DNA of 64,000 bases from Rhodococcus sp. RD6.2. Its GTDB lineage: Bacteria > Actinomycetota > Actinomycetes > Mycobacteriales > Mycobacteriaceae. Under the pieces are notes generated by a model. That model saw only the letters and a program-made list of their open reading frames with translations, was not told the DNA's origin and ran no database searches. Shown piece after piece: positions 36,808 to 45,086 of the stretch. The first letter of the stretch is position 1, and each line of letters opens with the position of its first letter. The DNA lies in the NCBI RefSeq assembly GCF_001040705.1, contig NZ_CVQP01000002.1, positions 149,262 through 213,261 of the forward strand, in the 5' to 3' direction. The translations under genes were made by a program, and so were the position numbers.

Positions 36808-38844
36808 CTAGACGGTGAAGGGTGCGGAGGTCCCGGTGAACGCGGTGATGGAACCGTCCGGGTTCTTCCGGTCACCGAAGTGCTGGATCCGGTAGGTTCC
36901 CGCCGGTGTCCCGGCCGGGACGTCCCAGGTGATCCGGGCGACGGACGCGTTCGATCCCTCACGCCGCCAACGGAATTTCGTCGACCAGTCGCCGTCGTCG
37001 GCGTGCCGAAGCCAGCGCGCGCCGTCCTCACGCTGGACCTCGAAGAACGTGCCGCCGCGATGCAGGTTGTTCTTGGGGTGGCCAGTGACGAACTCGACCG
37101 CGACCTGTGTACCCGCTGACGCCGTCGAGGCGGGCTGCACGAGCACGTCACCGAACTGTCGTCCCGCGAGCGGGGCGTCCACCGGAACCTCCGGCCCGAA
37201 GTTGGGCTGGAACCCCGACATGTCGCGGGGCGCCGGGCCGCGGGGCACGTCCGCTCCGGTGTGCATCGCCGCGGCGAGTGCTGCGTAGCCCTGCTGATAT
37301 GCGGGAAGGGTGTTGCGGCCGAACAGGGTCGAGCCGCCCTCGTACTGCTGCGCCTCGTACTCCTCGGGCGTGGTGCAGTAGCTCGAGTACGAGTTGGCGT
37401 AGCCCTGGAAGATGACGTTCTCCAACGGCACGCCCAGTTCCTCGGCGACGGTGCGGCGGATCCGCAGGCCCGACACGATCGTGAACTCGGCAGGCCCGCC
37501 GACGACGTACACGTCCCCGATCCGGAGGATCTGGATCTTGAGGACGTGCGGAACCCAGCCGTCCGGCGGCAGGAGGCCCACGGCGACAAGCACGAGCTTC
37601 GGTGCCTGCGCGTCCGCGAGCCAGTTCGGCACGGGGGCGTTCATGCCGCCGAGGGCGTCGACGAGGGGGTTGCGGGCGCCCTCGGGGAAGAGCGGGAGCG
37701 CGGGCCCGTCCTCGGTGCTGCCCGCGCTCATGGCGGCGCCGACACACGCCGGTGCCGTGCGGCGCTGCTGGCCGTCCGGGGTGAAGCGTCCGTCGACCAC
37801 CTGATTCGCCATGTCCAGGTACATCACGCGGGAGTCGACTGTGGTCGCCGACATCGTCTCCGCGTCCGCGAACGCATTGCGGGCAGCGGCGACTTGACGC
37901 TCACCGATGATGCGGGCGTTCTCGAACTCGTCGTCGGTCGGTCCCTTGCCCGGTTCGAGGTGCAGGTTCGGGGACATGTCGCCGGAGTTCGTCTGAGGGA
38001 AGGCCGCCACGAATCCCGGCGCGCCGTCGAGGTACCGGACCCCCTCGCCGTCGTGCTCCCAGAAGTACGAGGCCGCGCCCTTGTTGTCGCCCGAGATCAG
38101 GAGGTTCTCGTTGGTCAGTGATGCGCAGTGCGTGGCAAACCAGTTGATCGCGCCGACGTCGGTGCCGGACCGGGTGATCCGCAGGGTGCGCATCGACGAG
38201 TCGATGCCGAGCGGGTAGTAGTCCTTGTCGCGCTGCGGGTTTCGGTCGAAGGCGATGCGGGACCGGTTCACGCTGGCGTCGGTCAGTTCGCTGCGGCCGT
38301 ACGCGACCGTGCCGGGGGCGAGATCGTCGTGTGCGGCGGTGATCGCCTCGACGATGCCGTCCACCTCGGCCTGGAAGGTCAAGGGCTGGAAGCCGAGGTT
38401 GGCGAGCGTGTACGCGTAGTCGTGGGACGCCCCACCGCACGCGGCGTGGGAGTGAACGGCGGTGAGCATGACGTTGCGTTCGGTGTAGGCGCCTCCGAAT
38501 GCGGTGTGCAGGCGGCGGATCACCTCGTCGTGGACCGACTGGAACACCATGCAGGTGTCGACGCAGACGTACACCACCCGAGTGTCGGCGGCGTCGGCGA
38601 AGACGTAGGCGCGGGCCCTGGTCCGCTGGTGCAGACCCTCGGCGACCTGGTCGAAACTCGAGTACCCCATCATGCCGTTCTCGGCGACGGGGCCGGTCAC
38701 GTCGGCGATGCCGACGCCGACCCGCAGTCCGGTTCCGGACGGGGCCGTGCGAAGGGGTGCGGCCTGGGCCGAACCGGCGCTCAGGGCGGCGAGGGCAGGT
38801 ACGGCGGCCGCACCGGCGAGCACGCTGCGTCGACTGATCTTCAC
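36808..38844 (-). CDS. Secreted neutral ceramidase
   Basis: A 678-residue neutral/alkaline ceramidase. A Tat signal (ISRRSVLAGAAAVPALAALS, 3-22) ends near SAQA. Zinc-site HSH is at 131-133, and the nucleophile is Ser287 in NSGDMSPN, the family signature. The C-terminal about 130 residues form the immunoglobulin-like domain. It hydrolyses ceramide to sphingoid base and fatty acid outside the cell. I chose GTG 38844 because AAGGAA lies 8 bp upstream; a TTG at 38862 in frame overlaps that site. Host-lipid or membrane-lipid use would fit the sterol diet. Confidence 0.9.
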   Translation of the reverse strand: MKISRRSVLAGAAAVPALAALSAGSAQAAPLRTAPSGTGLRVGVGIADVTGPVAENGMMGYSSFDQVAEGLHQRTRARAYVFADAADTRVVYVCVDTCMVFQSVHDEVIRRLHTAFGGAYTERNVMLTAVHSHAACGGASHDYAYTLANLGFQPLTFQAEVDGIVEAITAAHDDLAPGTVAYGRSELTDASVNRSRIAFDRNPQRDKDYYPLGIDSSMRTLRITRSGTDVGAINWFATHCASLTNENLLISGDNKGAASYFWEHDGEGVRYLDGAPGFVAAFPQTNSGDMSPNLHLEPGKGPTDDEFENARIIGERQVAAARNAFADAETMSATTVDSRVMYLDMANQVVDGRFTPDGQQRRTAPACVGAAMSAGSTEDGPALPLFPEGARNPLVDALGGMNAPVPNWLADAQAPKLVLVAVGLLPPDGWVPHVLKIQILRIGDVYVVGGPAEFTIVSGLRIRRTVAEELGVPLENVIFQGYANSYSSYCTTPEEYEAQQYEGGSTLFGRNTLPAYQQGYAALAAAMHTGADVPRGPAPRDMSGFQPNFGPEVPVDAPLAGRQFGDVLVQPASTASAGTQVAVEFVTGHPKNNLHRGGTFFEVQREDGARWLRHADDGDWSTKFRWRREGSNASVARITWDVPAGTPAGTYRIQHFGDRKNPDGSITAFTGTSAPFTV

Positions 38845-39164
38845 TGGGGAATTCCTTTGCAAGGCTGCCGAAATGCAAGTTGGTCAAGTGTCCAATTGCT
38901 ACCTCATCACGACAACACCGCCCTTGGCAAGGGCCCTCGCGGCCTTCTGTCGTGACCCGTTCCGGGACTACGATGGGAAAGCCAACAAGATCGCGGTCGG
39001 GGACTCGAGCGGGCATGCGCAGGGACGTTCGCGATGCCTGAGGTATGTGGCGCCACGACGTGCCGTGCCGGCTCGACAGTGCGATAGCGGATGTGTCCGA
39101 TCGAGGTCGCGATCCCAGCGCGCTCGACTCTCGGGCGTGCGTATCCCACGAGGCAGGAATTGCC
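38845..39164. other. 320-bp divergent intergenic region
   Basis: The gap between the ceramidase and SRPBCC genes has no convincing gene. It holds the palindrome at 38880-38895 close to the ceramidase start. The remaining sequence to 39164 has no hairpin or operator I can support. Confidence 0.6.
38880..38895. promoter_or_regulatory. Palindrome TTGGnCA-nn-TGnCCAA near ceramidase promoter
   Basis: TTGGTCAAGTGTCCAA is palindromic except for one position in each arm and the centre. It is 36 bp upstream of the ceramidase start, in a locally AT-richer patch. The shape fits a TetR- or GntR-type operator; the regulator is unknown. Confidence 0.45.
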
Positions 39165-39608
39165 ATGGCCAAGACGCTGAGGACCGAGGAATCGATCATG
39201 ATTGCGCGTCCGGTCGCCGACGTGTTCGAGTACATGTCGAATCCGGACAACGCACTCGCCTGGAACGGAAACGTCGTCGACTACAACCTGGAGTCGGGCA
39301 AGCCCGACGAGGTCGGCTCGGTGACGTCGTTCACCGCCAAGGTCGCCGGATTCAAACTGGAGGCAACGGAGGAACTCACCGACTACCAGGCGAACAAGCG
39401 ACTCGGGTTCCGCTCGGTGAAGTCGAAGGTCGGTTACGACCGCGAACTCGACTTCGCGGTCGACGGCGAGCACACCCGGGTGACCTGGGTTTCCGAAGCG
39501 GAGGCGGGCACCGGTGTCTTCAAGTTCGCCGATCCCATCGTGCAGAAGCTCCATGCGCACGACGTCCGCAGCAGTCTCGAAAAGGCGAAGACGATCCTGG
39601 AAGCCTGA
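39165..39608 (+). CDS. SRPBCC-family protein (polyketide cyclase/START-like)
   Basis: A 147-residue single-domain protein with the SRPBCC fold start (EESIMIARPVADVFEYMSNP) and the central WNGNVVDYN strand. The family binds hydrophobic ligands in a deep pocket. ATG 39165 is preceded by CAGGAATTGCC. Function is unknown; a lipid or steroid ligand is only suggested by context. Confidence 0.78.
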   Translation: MAKTLRTEESIMIARPVADVFEYMSNPDNALAWNGNVVDYNLESGKPDEVGSVTSFTAKVAGFKLEATEELTDYQANKRLGFRSVKSKVGYDRELDFAVDGEHTRVTWVSEAEAGTGVFKFADPIVQKLHAHDVRSSLEKAKTILEA

Positions 39609-39611
39609 CTG

Positions 39612-40340
39612 TCACACCGCTGTTGCTTCTCCGAAGGTCATTTTCAGGTCGGGGATGGAGGTGGTCATCAGGGCCCGGCGTGGCAGTCCGAGCGACCGCA
39701 GCTCGTCCGCGATCGGATGCGACCCGAGTGTCACCTCCGCACCGCCGAGGCGGGTGCGGACACCGTCCGGGTTCATGTCCCACGACGTGCATCGCGTGAT
39801 GGCGTCGATGTGCGAGTAGGCCTGCATGGTGGTGCTCTTCGCGGCGCCGGGCGCGCGAAATCCGCGCTTGACCGTGAGGTCGACGATGAGTTGGCCCTCC
39901 TGGCTGACTGATGCGCGCTTGACGTCCGACGCATGGTCGGCCTCGAACTCTGCCAGTACCTTCGGGAAGCCCCAGATCCCGCGCCCGGCGGCGAGGGTGA
40001 AGTCCCCGTCGACGGGGAGTTGGTGGATCAACGCTCCGGAGCCACCCGTCGCCAGCGCACGCAGGTCACCGGGAACGGATCCGCCGCGGGTGCGGTGATC
40101 GCGAACCATGAACACGACACCGAATTCGTTGTACGGACCGAGATCTCCGTCCACGTAGTCGACGAACACCAGTCCGCACAGGCCGCGGCCCGGCCGGTAC
40201 TGCAGGATCTCCAGGCCGGTCGGGTCGATCAGCCGCTGCGCCGCCGAGGTGGGGACGGAGTACATCGCCATGAACGCCGTCGCCTTCCGGATCTGCACCG
40301 GCATCGCGACCTGCCTGCCGAGTATCTCGTGGGAGGTCAC
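39612..40340 (-). CDS. Acetoacetate decarboxylase-family protein
   Basis: A 242-residue ADC-like protein (GLCGLVFVDYVDGDLGPYNE; GRGIWGFPKVLAEFEAD). Rv3519, next to cyp142 in M. tuberculosis, is of this family, so the neighbourhood is conserved. The GTG start overlaps the stop of the upstream SDR (GTGA). Members bind beta-keto acids through a Schiff-base Lys; the WGFPK lysine is a candidate. The physiological substrate is unknown, perhaps a steroid ring keto-acid. Confidence 0.78.
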   Translation of the reverse strand: MTSHEILGRQVAMPVQIRKATAFMAMYSVPTSAAQRLIDPTGLEILQYRPGRGLCGLVFVDYVDGDLGPYNEFGVVFMVRDHRTRGGSVPGDLRALATGGSGALIHQLPVDGDFTLAAGRGIWGFPKVLAEFEADHASDVKRASVSQEGQLIVDLTVKRGFRAPGAAKSTTMQAYSHIDAITRCTSWDMNPDGVRTRLGGAEVTLGSHPIADELRSLGLPRRALMTTSIPDLKMTFGEATAV

Positions 40341-41194
40341 GGCGCCACCACCCCGCGCAGTCCGTCCTCGCCGTACACCTGCTCGAGCATCGAGCTGAAG
40401 TCGGGACCGCGGCGCAGCATCTGACCTCCGTCGACGTTGATGACCTGCCCGGTGATCCAGGTGGACTCGTCCCCGAGCAGGAAGCGGGCGAGCCGTGCGA
40501 TGTCCTCCGGTTCCCCGATGCGGGGCAGCGGCGTGCACGCCCGGTAGTCCTCGAGGAGGGGCCCGCCGTCGGTGATGACGGTGACGAGATCGGTTCGGGT
40601 GAGGCCCGGTCGGATGCAGTTGACGCGGACGTTGCTCGCGCCGAGTTCGTCGGCGCCGAGTTGCACGAGATGGTCCACCCCGGACTTCGAGACGCCGTAG
40701 GCGCCGAACCAGCGGTGGGTGTTGCTGCTCGCGATCGAGGAGATCGCCACGAACGAGCCGCCGCCTCCTCGCACCAGTTCTCGGGCAGAGTGCTTGAGCG
40801 TCAGCATCGTTCCGGTGACGTTCAGTTCGACGGTTCGGCGCCAGGCGTCGACGTCGATCTGGGTGACCGGTGCGATGGTCTCGTTACCGCCCGCACAGGC
40901 CACGGCGCCGTCGAGTCGACCGGTGACTGCGGTGGCGGCCGCAACGGCCTGGTGAACCTGGTCCTCGATGGTGACGTCGGCAACGTGGTGGGTGATCGAG
41001 CCGCCGTCCCCCGGCGTGATCGTCGACGCTGCCGCGACGAGGCGGTCCTCGGTGCGTCCGACGATGGTGACGTGAGCGCCGGAACGGGCGAGCAGGTCCG
41101 CGACCCCGAGCCCGATGCCGCTCCCGCCTCCCGTCACCAGGATCGACTTGCCGCGAAGGCCATCGGCGCTGCTCGTGTTCACTGGGCCGTTCAT
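40337..41194 (-). CDS. Short-chain dehydrogenase/reductase, KstR-controlled
   Basis: A 285-residue SDR: cofactor motif TGGGSGIG (about 20-27), CAGG in place of NNAG, and active site SSIASSNTHRWFGAYGVSK with Tyr and Lys present. ATG 41194 has GGAG five bases upstream. A KstR box 55 bp upstream is shared with divergent cyp142. Likely oxidises a hydroxysteroid or hydroxyacyl intermediate. Confidence 0.82.
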   Translation of the reverse strand: MNGPVNTSSADGLRGKSILVTGGGSGIGLGVADLLARSGAHVTIVGRTEDRLVAAASTITPGDGGSITHHVADVTIEDQVHQAVAAATAVTGRLDGAVACAGGNETIAPVTQIDVDAWRRTVELNVTGTMLTLKHSARELVRGGGGSFVAISSIASSNTHRWFGAYGVSKSGVDHLVQLGADELGASNVRVNCIRPGLTRTDLVTVITDGGPLLEDYRACTPLPRIGEPEDIARLARFLLGDESTWITGQVINVDGGQMLRRGPDFSSMLEQVYGEDGLRGVVAP

Positions 41195-41248
41195 GTGCTC
41201 CGGAGCTCCCCTCGGCTCGTGTGATCGGTGCGGCCACCCTGCACGTGG

Positions 41249-41262
41249 TGGAACCTGTTCTA
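41249..41262. promoter_or_regulatory. KstR operator between SDR and cyp142
   Basis: TGGAACCTGTTCTA matches the KstR pattern and has the CT spacer also seen at hsaA. The flanks GG/CC extend the symmetry. It lies 97 bp upstream of cyp142 and 55 bp upstream of the SDR. Confidence 0.85.
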
Positions 41263-41358
41263 CCACCGCCGCCCGGTTTTGAACATGCATTGCATCGGAG
41301 AGGCATACGCTCGGGCTGACACCTGTCGCGAGCGAGACGGACCGAGGGGACGGACACG

Positions 41359-42531
41359 ATGCGACCCGACTTCGAACTGGTCGACGGACGCTTCTACGCG
41401 TGGGAACTGGGTGATCCGAGGAAGGCCTACGCCTGGATGCGGGCGAACGAGCCGGTGTTCCGGGATCGCAACGGCATGGCGGGGGCGTCGACCTATGCGG
41501 CGGTGATCGACGCGGAGCGTGATGCGGGCCTGTTCTCCAACGCGGGCGGAATCCGGCCGGAGGTCGGGCCGCTGCCGCACATGATCGACATGGACGACCC
41601 CGAGCACCTGAAGAGGCGCAAGCTCGTCAACACCGGCTTCACCCGCAGGCAGGTCGAGTCGAAGATCGACGACATCGGTCGGATCTGCGACGAGCTGATC
41701 GACGCGGTCGTGGCGAAGGGGGAGTGCGACTTCGTCCGCGACCTCGCGGCGCCACTGCCGATGGCGGTCATCGGGGACATGCTCGGCGTCCGCCCGCACG
41801 AGCGGGCGATGTTCCTGGAGTGGAGCGACGACCTCGTGAAGGCCCAGGGCAGCAACGTATCCGACGACATGATCGCGAAGATGATGTCCGCGTATGTATC
41901 GTACGTCGACTTCACCATGCGGACGATCGCGGAGCGCCGCTCGGAGCCAACCGACGACCTGATCAGTGTTCTCGTGCACGCGGAGATCGACGGGGACCGG
42001 ATGACGGACGAGGAGATCGTCGCCGAGACCCTGCTCATCCTGATCGGTGGTGACGAAACCACCCGGCACGTGCTCAGCGGAGGGATGGAGCAACTTCTCC
42101 GAAACCCGGAGCAGCGCGACAAACTGGTCGCGGACCGCTCGCTGCTGCCGCTCGCACTCGAGGAGATGTTGCGCTGGGTGTCCCCGGTGAAGAACATGTG
42201 CCGCACCGTGACTCGGGACGTCGAGTTCCACGGGACGCAGCTGCGCGCGGGGGAGAAGATGATGTTGTTGTTCGAGTCGGCGAACTTCGACGAATCGGTG
42301 TTCGAGGATTCCGAGACCTTCGACATCGCCCGGAACCCGAACCCGCACATCGCCTTCGGATTCGGATCGCACTTCTGTCTCGGCAACCAGTTGGCTCGAC
42401 TCGAGGGTCGGTTGATGTTCGAGCGACTGCTCGAACGGATCCCGGCGATGGAGTTGGTGACCGACGGGCAGTTGCCACGCCGGCCGGCCAACTTCGTCAC
42501 CGGGATCGAGGCGATGCCCGTCCGGTGGTAG
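41359..42531 (+). CDS. cyp142: Cytochrome P450 CYP142, steroid C26 monooxygenase
   Basis: A 390-residue P450 that reads closely like M. tuberculosis CYP142 (FRDRNGMAGASTYAAVIDAE; MIDMDDPEHLKRRKLVN). The I-helix has LIGGDETTRH, the ExxR pair lies in EEMLR, and the heme Cys is in FGFGSHFCLGNQLARLE near 343. It oxidises the terminal side-chain carbon of cholestenone to the acid, the entry to beta-oxidation. ATG 41359 follows CGAGGGGACGGACACG. Confidence 0.93.
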   Translation: MRPDFELVDGRFYAWELGDPRKAYAWMRANEPVFRDRNGMAGASTYAAVIDAERDAGLFSNAGGIRPEVGPLPHMIDMDDPEHLKRRKLVNTGFTRRQVESKIDDIGRICDELIDAVVAKGECDFVRDLAAPLPMAVIGDMLGVRPHERAMFLEWSDDLVKAQGSNVSDDMIAKMMSAYVSYVDFTMRTIAERRSEPTDDLISVLVHAEIDGDRMTDEEIVAETLLILIGGDETTRHVLSGGMEQLLRNPEQRDKLVADRSLLPLALEEMLRWVSPVKNMCRTVTRDVEFHGTQLRAGEKMMLLFESANFDESVFEDSETFDIARNPNPHIAFGFGSHFCLGNQLARLEGRLMFERLLERIPAMELVTDGQLPRRPANFVTGIEAMPVRW

Positions 42532-42544
42532 GCGGCGGAGCGGC

Positions 42545-42892
42545 CTACGCGGCGAGCGGTGCGAGGACCGCGGCCGCGGCAGCGGCGAGCATCAGGACAC
42601 CTGCGGGGGCGATGTTCTTGTCGTTGGCGCGCAGGTGCATGACCACTGCGCCGAGGAAGTAGGCGACGACGCCGACGGCGGCCGCGACACCGATCGGCCA
42701 CCAGAACAGGCCGACGACCAGACCGGCAGCGCCTGCGAGTTCGGCGATCGCGAGCAGCCACATCTTGTCGACGGGGAAGTTCACGGCGGTCATGCTCGCG
42801 ACCTGCATGGGGTTCTTCGTGAGCTTGCCGAAGGCCGAGAAGGTCAGCATGAGGGCCAGGAGGATCGAAACGATGGCGGCGGCGATGAACAT
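42545..42892 (-). CDS. DoxX-family membrane protein
   Basis: A 115-residue protein with four transmembrane segments (about 3-20, 46-62, 66-83, 95-112), typical of small DoxX-like proteins. ATG 42892 has AGGAG seven bases upstream. It is divergent from an HxlR regulator across a region with 19-bp direct repeats. DoxX proteins are linked to redox or thiol stress; the exact role is unknown. Confidence 0.82.
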   Translation of the reverse strand: MFIAAAIVSILLALMLTFSAFGKLTKNPMQVASMTAVNFPVDKMWLLAIAELAGAAGLVVGLFWWPIGVAAAVGVVAYFLGAVVMHLRANDKNIAPAGVLMLAAAAAAVLAPLAA

Positions 42893-42937
42893 GGGTGGCT
42901 CCTGAGGGATTGGCGCCGTCGAACCGTCGGCATGGCG

Positions 42938-42993
42938 CTTCGGAAAAACTAGCAACATCGAAGAAGCTAGCTTACTTCGGAAAAGCTAGCAAC
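42938..42993. promoter_or_regulatory. Direct repeats in the DoxX/HxlR divergent promoter
   Basis: Two 19-bp copies, CTTCGGAAAAACTAGCAAC (42938-42956) and CTTCGGAAAAGCTAGCAAC (42975-42993), differ at one base. Between them is the palindrome AAGCTAGCTT (42964-42973). Three CTAGC cores at regular spacing make a good HxlR binding region. Confidence 0.7.
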
Positions 42994-43027
42994 TAGTGAC
43001 GTGATAGCCGAGGGGTAGGGTGGGGGC

Positions 43028-43363
43028 ATGCAGAAGGACGCCGAACACCACGAGCCGCGCGCGTGCGACGCGGGGTTGAGCCGGGCGTTCAACTTTCTGG
43101 GCAAGCGGTGGAACGGCGTGCTGATCGGCACCCTGGTGCAGGGTCCCGCCGGATTCTCCGAGCTCAAGCGGGCCGTGGCCGGGATCAGCGACTCGGTCCT
43201 CTCCGAGCGACTGACCGAATTGACCGCCGCCGGGCTGGTGGAACGGACCGTCGAGGACGGGCCGCCGATCACCGTCGTCTACCGCGCCACCGCCGCGAGC
43301 GAGGCGCTGATTCCCGCGCTCGACGCGATCGCCGTGTGGGCGCGGGACAACCTGAAGGGGTAG
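43028..43363 (+). CDS. HxlR-family transcriptional regulator
   Basis: A 111-residue winged-helix protein (CDAGLSRAFNFLGKRWNGVL; FSELKRAVAGISDSVLSERL). The Cys at 13 near the N-terminus is the redox-sensing position in several HxlR/YodB-type regulators. It very probably regulates itself and the divergent DoxX gene through the direct repeats between them. Confidence 0.87.
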   Translation: MQKDAEHHEPRACDAGLSRAFNFLGKRWNGVLIGTLVQGPAGFSELKRAVAGISDSVLSERLTELTAAGLVERTVEDGPPITVVYRATAASEALIPALDAIAVWARDNLKG

Positions 43364-43414
43364 CGCCCGAGGACTGACAAGTTCGGATTCCCGCCCGACG
43401 ATCCTGTAGGCCGC

Positions 43415-43906
43415 TCAGGGCTGAGGCGTCGTCGTTCCGGTGGCCCACATGTGCGACAGGAACCGGTGGCTCGGGATGTCCTCGAGCGAAACCAGCGACT
43501 CGTAGATCCGGGCGTAGGACGTGCGGGTGATGCGCCAGCGGCCGTCCTCGTCGCGTCGGTACTCGTCCGAGTAGTAGCCCGCGCCGCGGATCAGGCTCTT
43601 GGCATCCGGCACGATCACCGTGTCCTCGAAGCACCACGAGCCGGTCGCGGTATCGCCGGTGACGGTGATCTCGGGATGGTTGGCGATGTGGACCGTGGTG
43701 ATCGCGGAGCCGAGCGTCTTGCTCATGAAGCCGGCCAGCGCGTCGCGGCCCTCGAAGACGAGGGGGTCGGAGAGGGCGTGGGTGCCGTACTCGGCGACGA
43801 CGTCGTTCGCGAGGGTGTCCGCGAACTCGTCCCATCGCTTCAGGTCCAGCGTCCGGAAGTACCGGTATTTGAGCTGACGGATCTCTTCGAGTGCTGCCAG
43901 GTCCAT
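43415..43906 (-). CDS. NTF2/SnoaL-like protein
   Basis: A 163-residue cone-fold protein: LEEIRQLKYRYFRTLDLKRW at the start and WRITRTSYARIYES near 128. Such proteins include ketosteroid isomerase relatives and small hydratases. It follows fadE33 but is separated from it by a perfect palindrome at 43936-43966, so it may be a weaker or separate transcript. Enzyme activity is unknown. Confidence 0.75.
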   Translation of the reverse strand: MDLAALEEIRQLKYRYFRTLDLKRWDEFADTLANDVVAEYGTHALSDPLVFEGRDALAGFMSKTLGSAITTVHIANHPEITVTGDTATGSWCFEDTVIVPDAKSLIRGAGYYSDEYRRDEDGRWRITRTSYARIYESLVSLEDIPSHRFLSHMWATGTTTPQP

Positions 43907-43935
43907 CGGCGGAGCATGACAGCCCCGAGCGTGTG

Positions 43936-43966
43936 CGGGAGGCGGATTCGACGAATCCGCCTCCCG
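43936..43966. terminator. 31-bp near-perfect palindrome after fadE33
   Basis: CGGGAGGCGGATTCG (43936-43950) is complementary to 43952-43966 around one central base. It starts 4 bp beyond the fadE33 stop on the minus strand and probably ends the fadD3-fadE33 transcript. Confidence 0.7.
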
Positions 43967-43970
43967 GCGA

Positions 43971-45086
43971 TCACGCGGACAGGCCCGCAGAGCCCTCGAG
44001 CGAGTGCAGATGCGTGCGAGGCTGGCCGAACAACTGTGCGCTGCCGTGCGCACGCTTGAAGAACAGCTGGGCGTCGTGCTCCCAGGTGATCGCGATGCCG
44101 CCGTGCAGCTGGATCGCGTCGCCGGTCACGGCTTGCAGTGCCTCGGAGCAGTAGACCTTCGCGACCGTGGCGTCCGTTGCCGCGGACGCGGCACCCTCCG
44201 ACAACGACGCGACCGCGGCGTACGACGCCGACCGGGCCGTCTCCACCAGGAAGTACAGGTCCGCCATGCGGTGCTTGAGTGCCTGGAAGCTGCCGATCGC
44301 GCGACCGAACTGGACCCGCGACTTGCTGTACTCGACGGTGCTCGCGAGGATCTGCTCCGCGGCGCCGACCTGCTCGCCGGACAGCGCGACGCACGCGATC
44401 TCACGGACCCGCTCCAGCGCCGCGGCGCCGTCGGCGGTGAGCAGTCTGCCGGTCGCCCCGGCGAACTCGACGACCGCGACGCTGCGGGTCGGGTCCATCG
44501 TCGGGACCCGCCGCCGCGTCACCGCGTCCTGCGCGGGGTCGACCTCGAAGAGCGCGACTCGGCCGTCCACGGATGCCGCGACGACCAGCACGTCCGCGTA
44601 GGAGCCGTCGAGCACGAAATGGCTGCTGCCGGTGAGGGAGTCGCCGTCCGCGGTGACGCCGACACGCTCGGTGTCCCAGGAACCGTCGGATCCGGTCCAG
44701 CACAGTGCGGCGATGGACGCGCCCTCGGCGATGCCGGGGAGCAGCCGCTCGCACGCCTCGACGTCACCCGACGCCAGGATCGCCTGCGCCGCCAGGACGA
44801 CTGACCCCAGCATCGGTGTCGGGGCGAGGGTACGGCCCAGCTCCTCCATCACGAGATGGGTTTCGACCGCGGACGCACCGATGCCGCCGAACTCCTCCGG
44901 AATGGCCAGTGCGGCCACGCCGACCTGCTGGCACAGCAGATCCCACAGGGTCGCGTCGAACCCGTGCTCGGATTCGGTCGCCTTGCGGACGGCCGCCTGG
45001 TCGGCGTGCTTGGTCAGCAACGCGCGGACGGTCTTGCGCAGTTCGAGCTGTTCGTCGGTGAACGCACCGACCGCCGCGACGCTCAC
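43971..45086 (-). CDS. fadE33: Acyl-CoA dehydrogenase FadE33-like
   Basis: A 371-residue acyl-CoA dehydrogenase (LTKHADQAAVRKATESEHGF; RVQFGRAIGSFQALKHRMAD; LHGGIAITWEHDAQLFFKR). It is the last of three consecutive, overlapping acyl-CoA dehydrogenase genes, the arrangement of Rv3562-Rv3564. These are thought to act late in ring C/D degradation on methyl-branched dicarboxyl-CoA products. GTG 45086 overlaps the fadE32 stop (GTGA). Confidence 0.85.
   Translation of the reverse strand: MSVAAVGAFTDEQLELRKTVRALLTKHADQAAVRKATESEHGFDATLWDLLCQQVGVAALAIPEEFGGIGASAVETHLVMEELGRTLAPTPMLGSVVLAAQAILASGDVEACERLLPGIAEGASIAALCWTGSDGSWDTERVGVTADGDSLTGSSHFVLDGSYADVLVVAASVDGRVALFEVDPAQDAVTRRRVPTMDPTRSVAVVEFAGATGRLLTADGAAALERVREIACVALSGEQVGAAEQILASTVEYSKSRVQFGRAIGSFQALKHRMADLYFLVETARSASYAAVASLSEGAASAATDATVAKVYCSEALQAVTGDAIQLHGGIAITWEHDAQLFFKRAHGSAQLFGQPRTHLHSLEGSAGLSA

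Noticed and set aside
40380..41200. SDR near cyp142 as another tyrosine-less enzyme
   Set aside because: Its active site has the normal Tyr-x3-Lys (AYGVSK); only the NNAG motif is altered.
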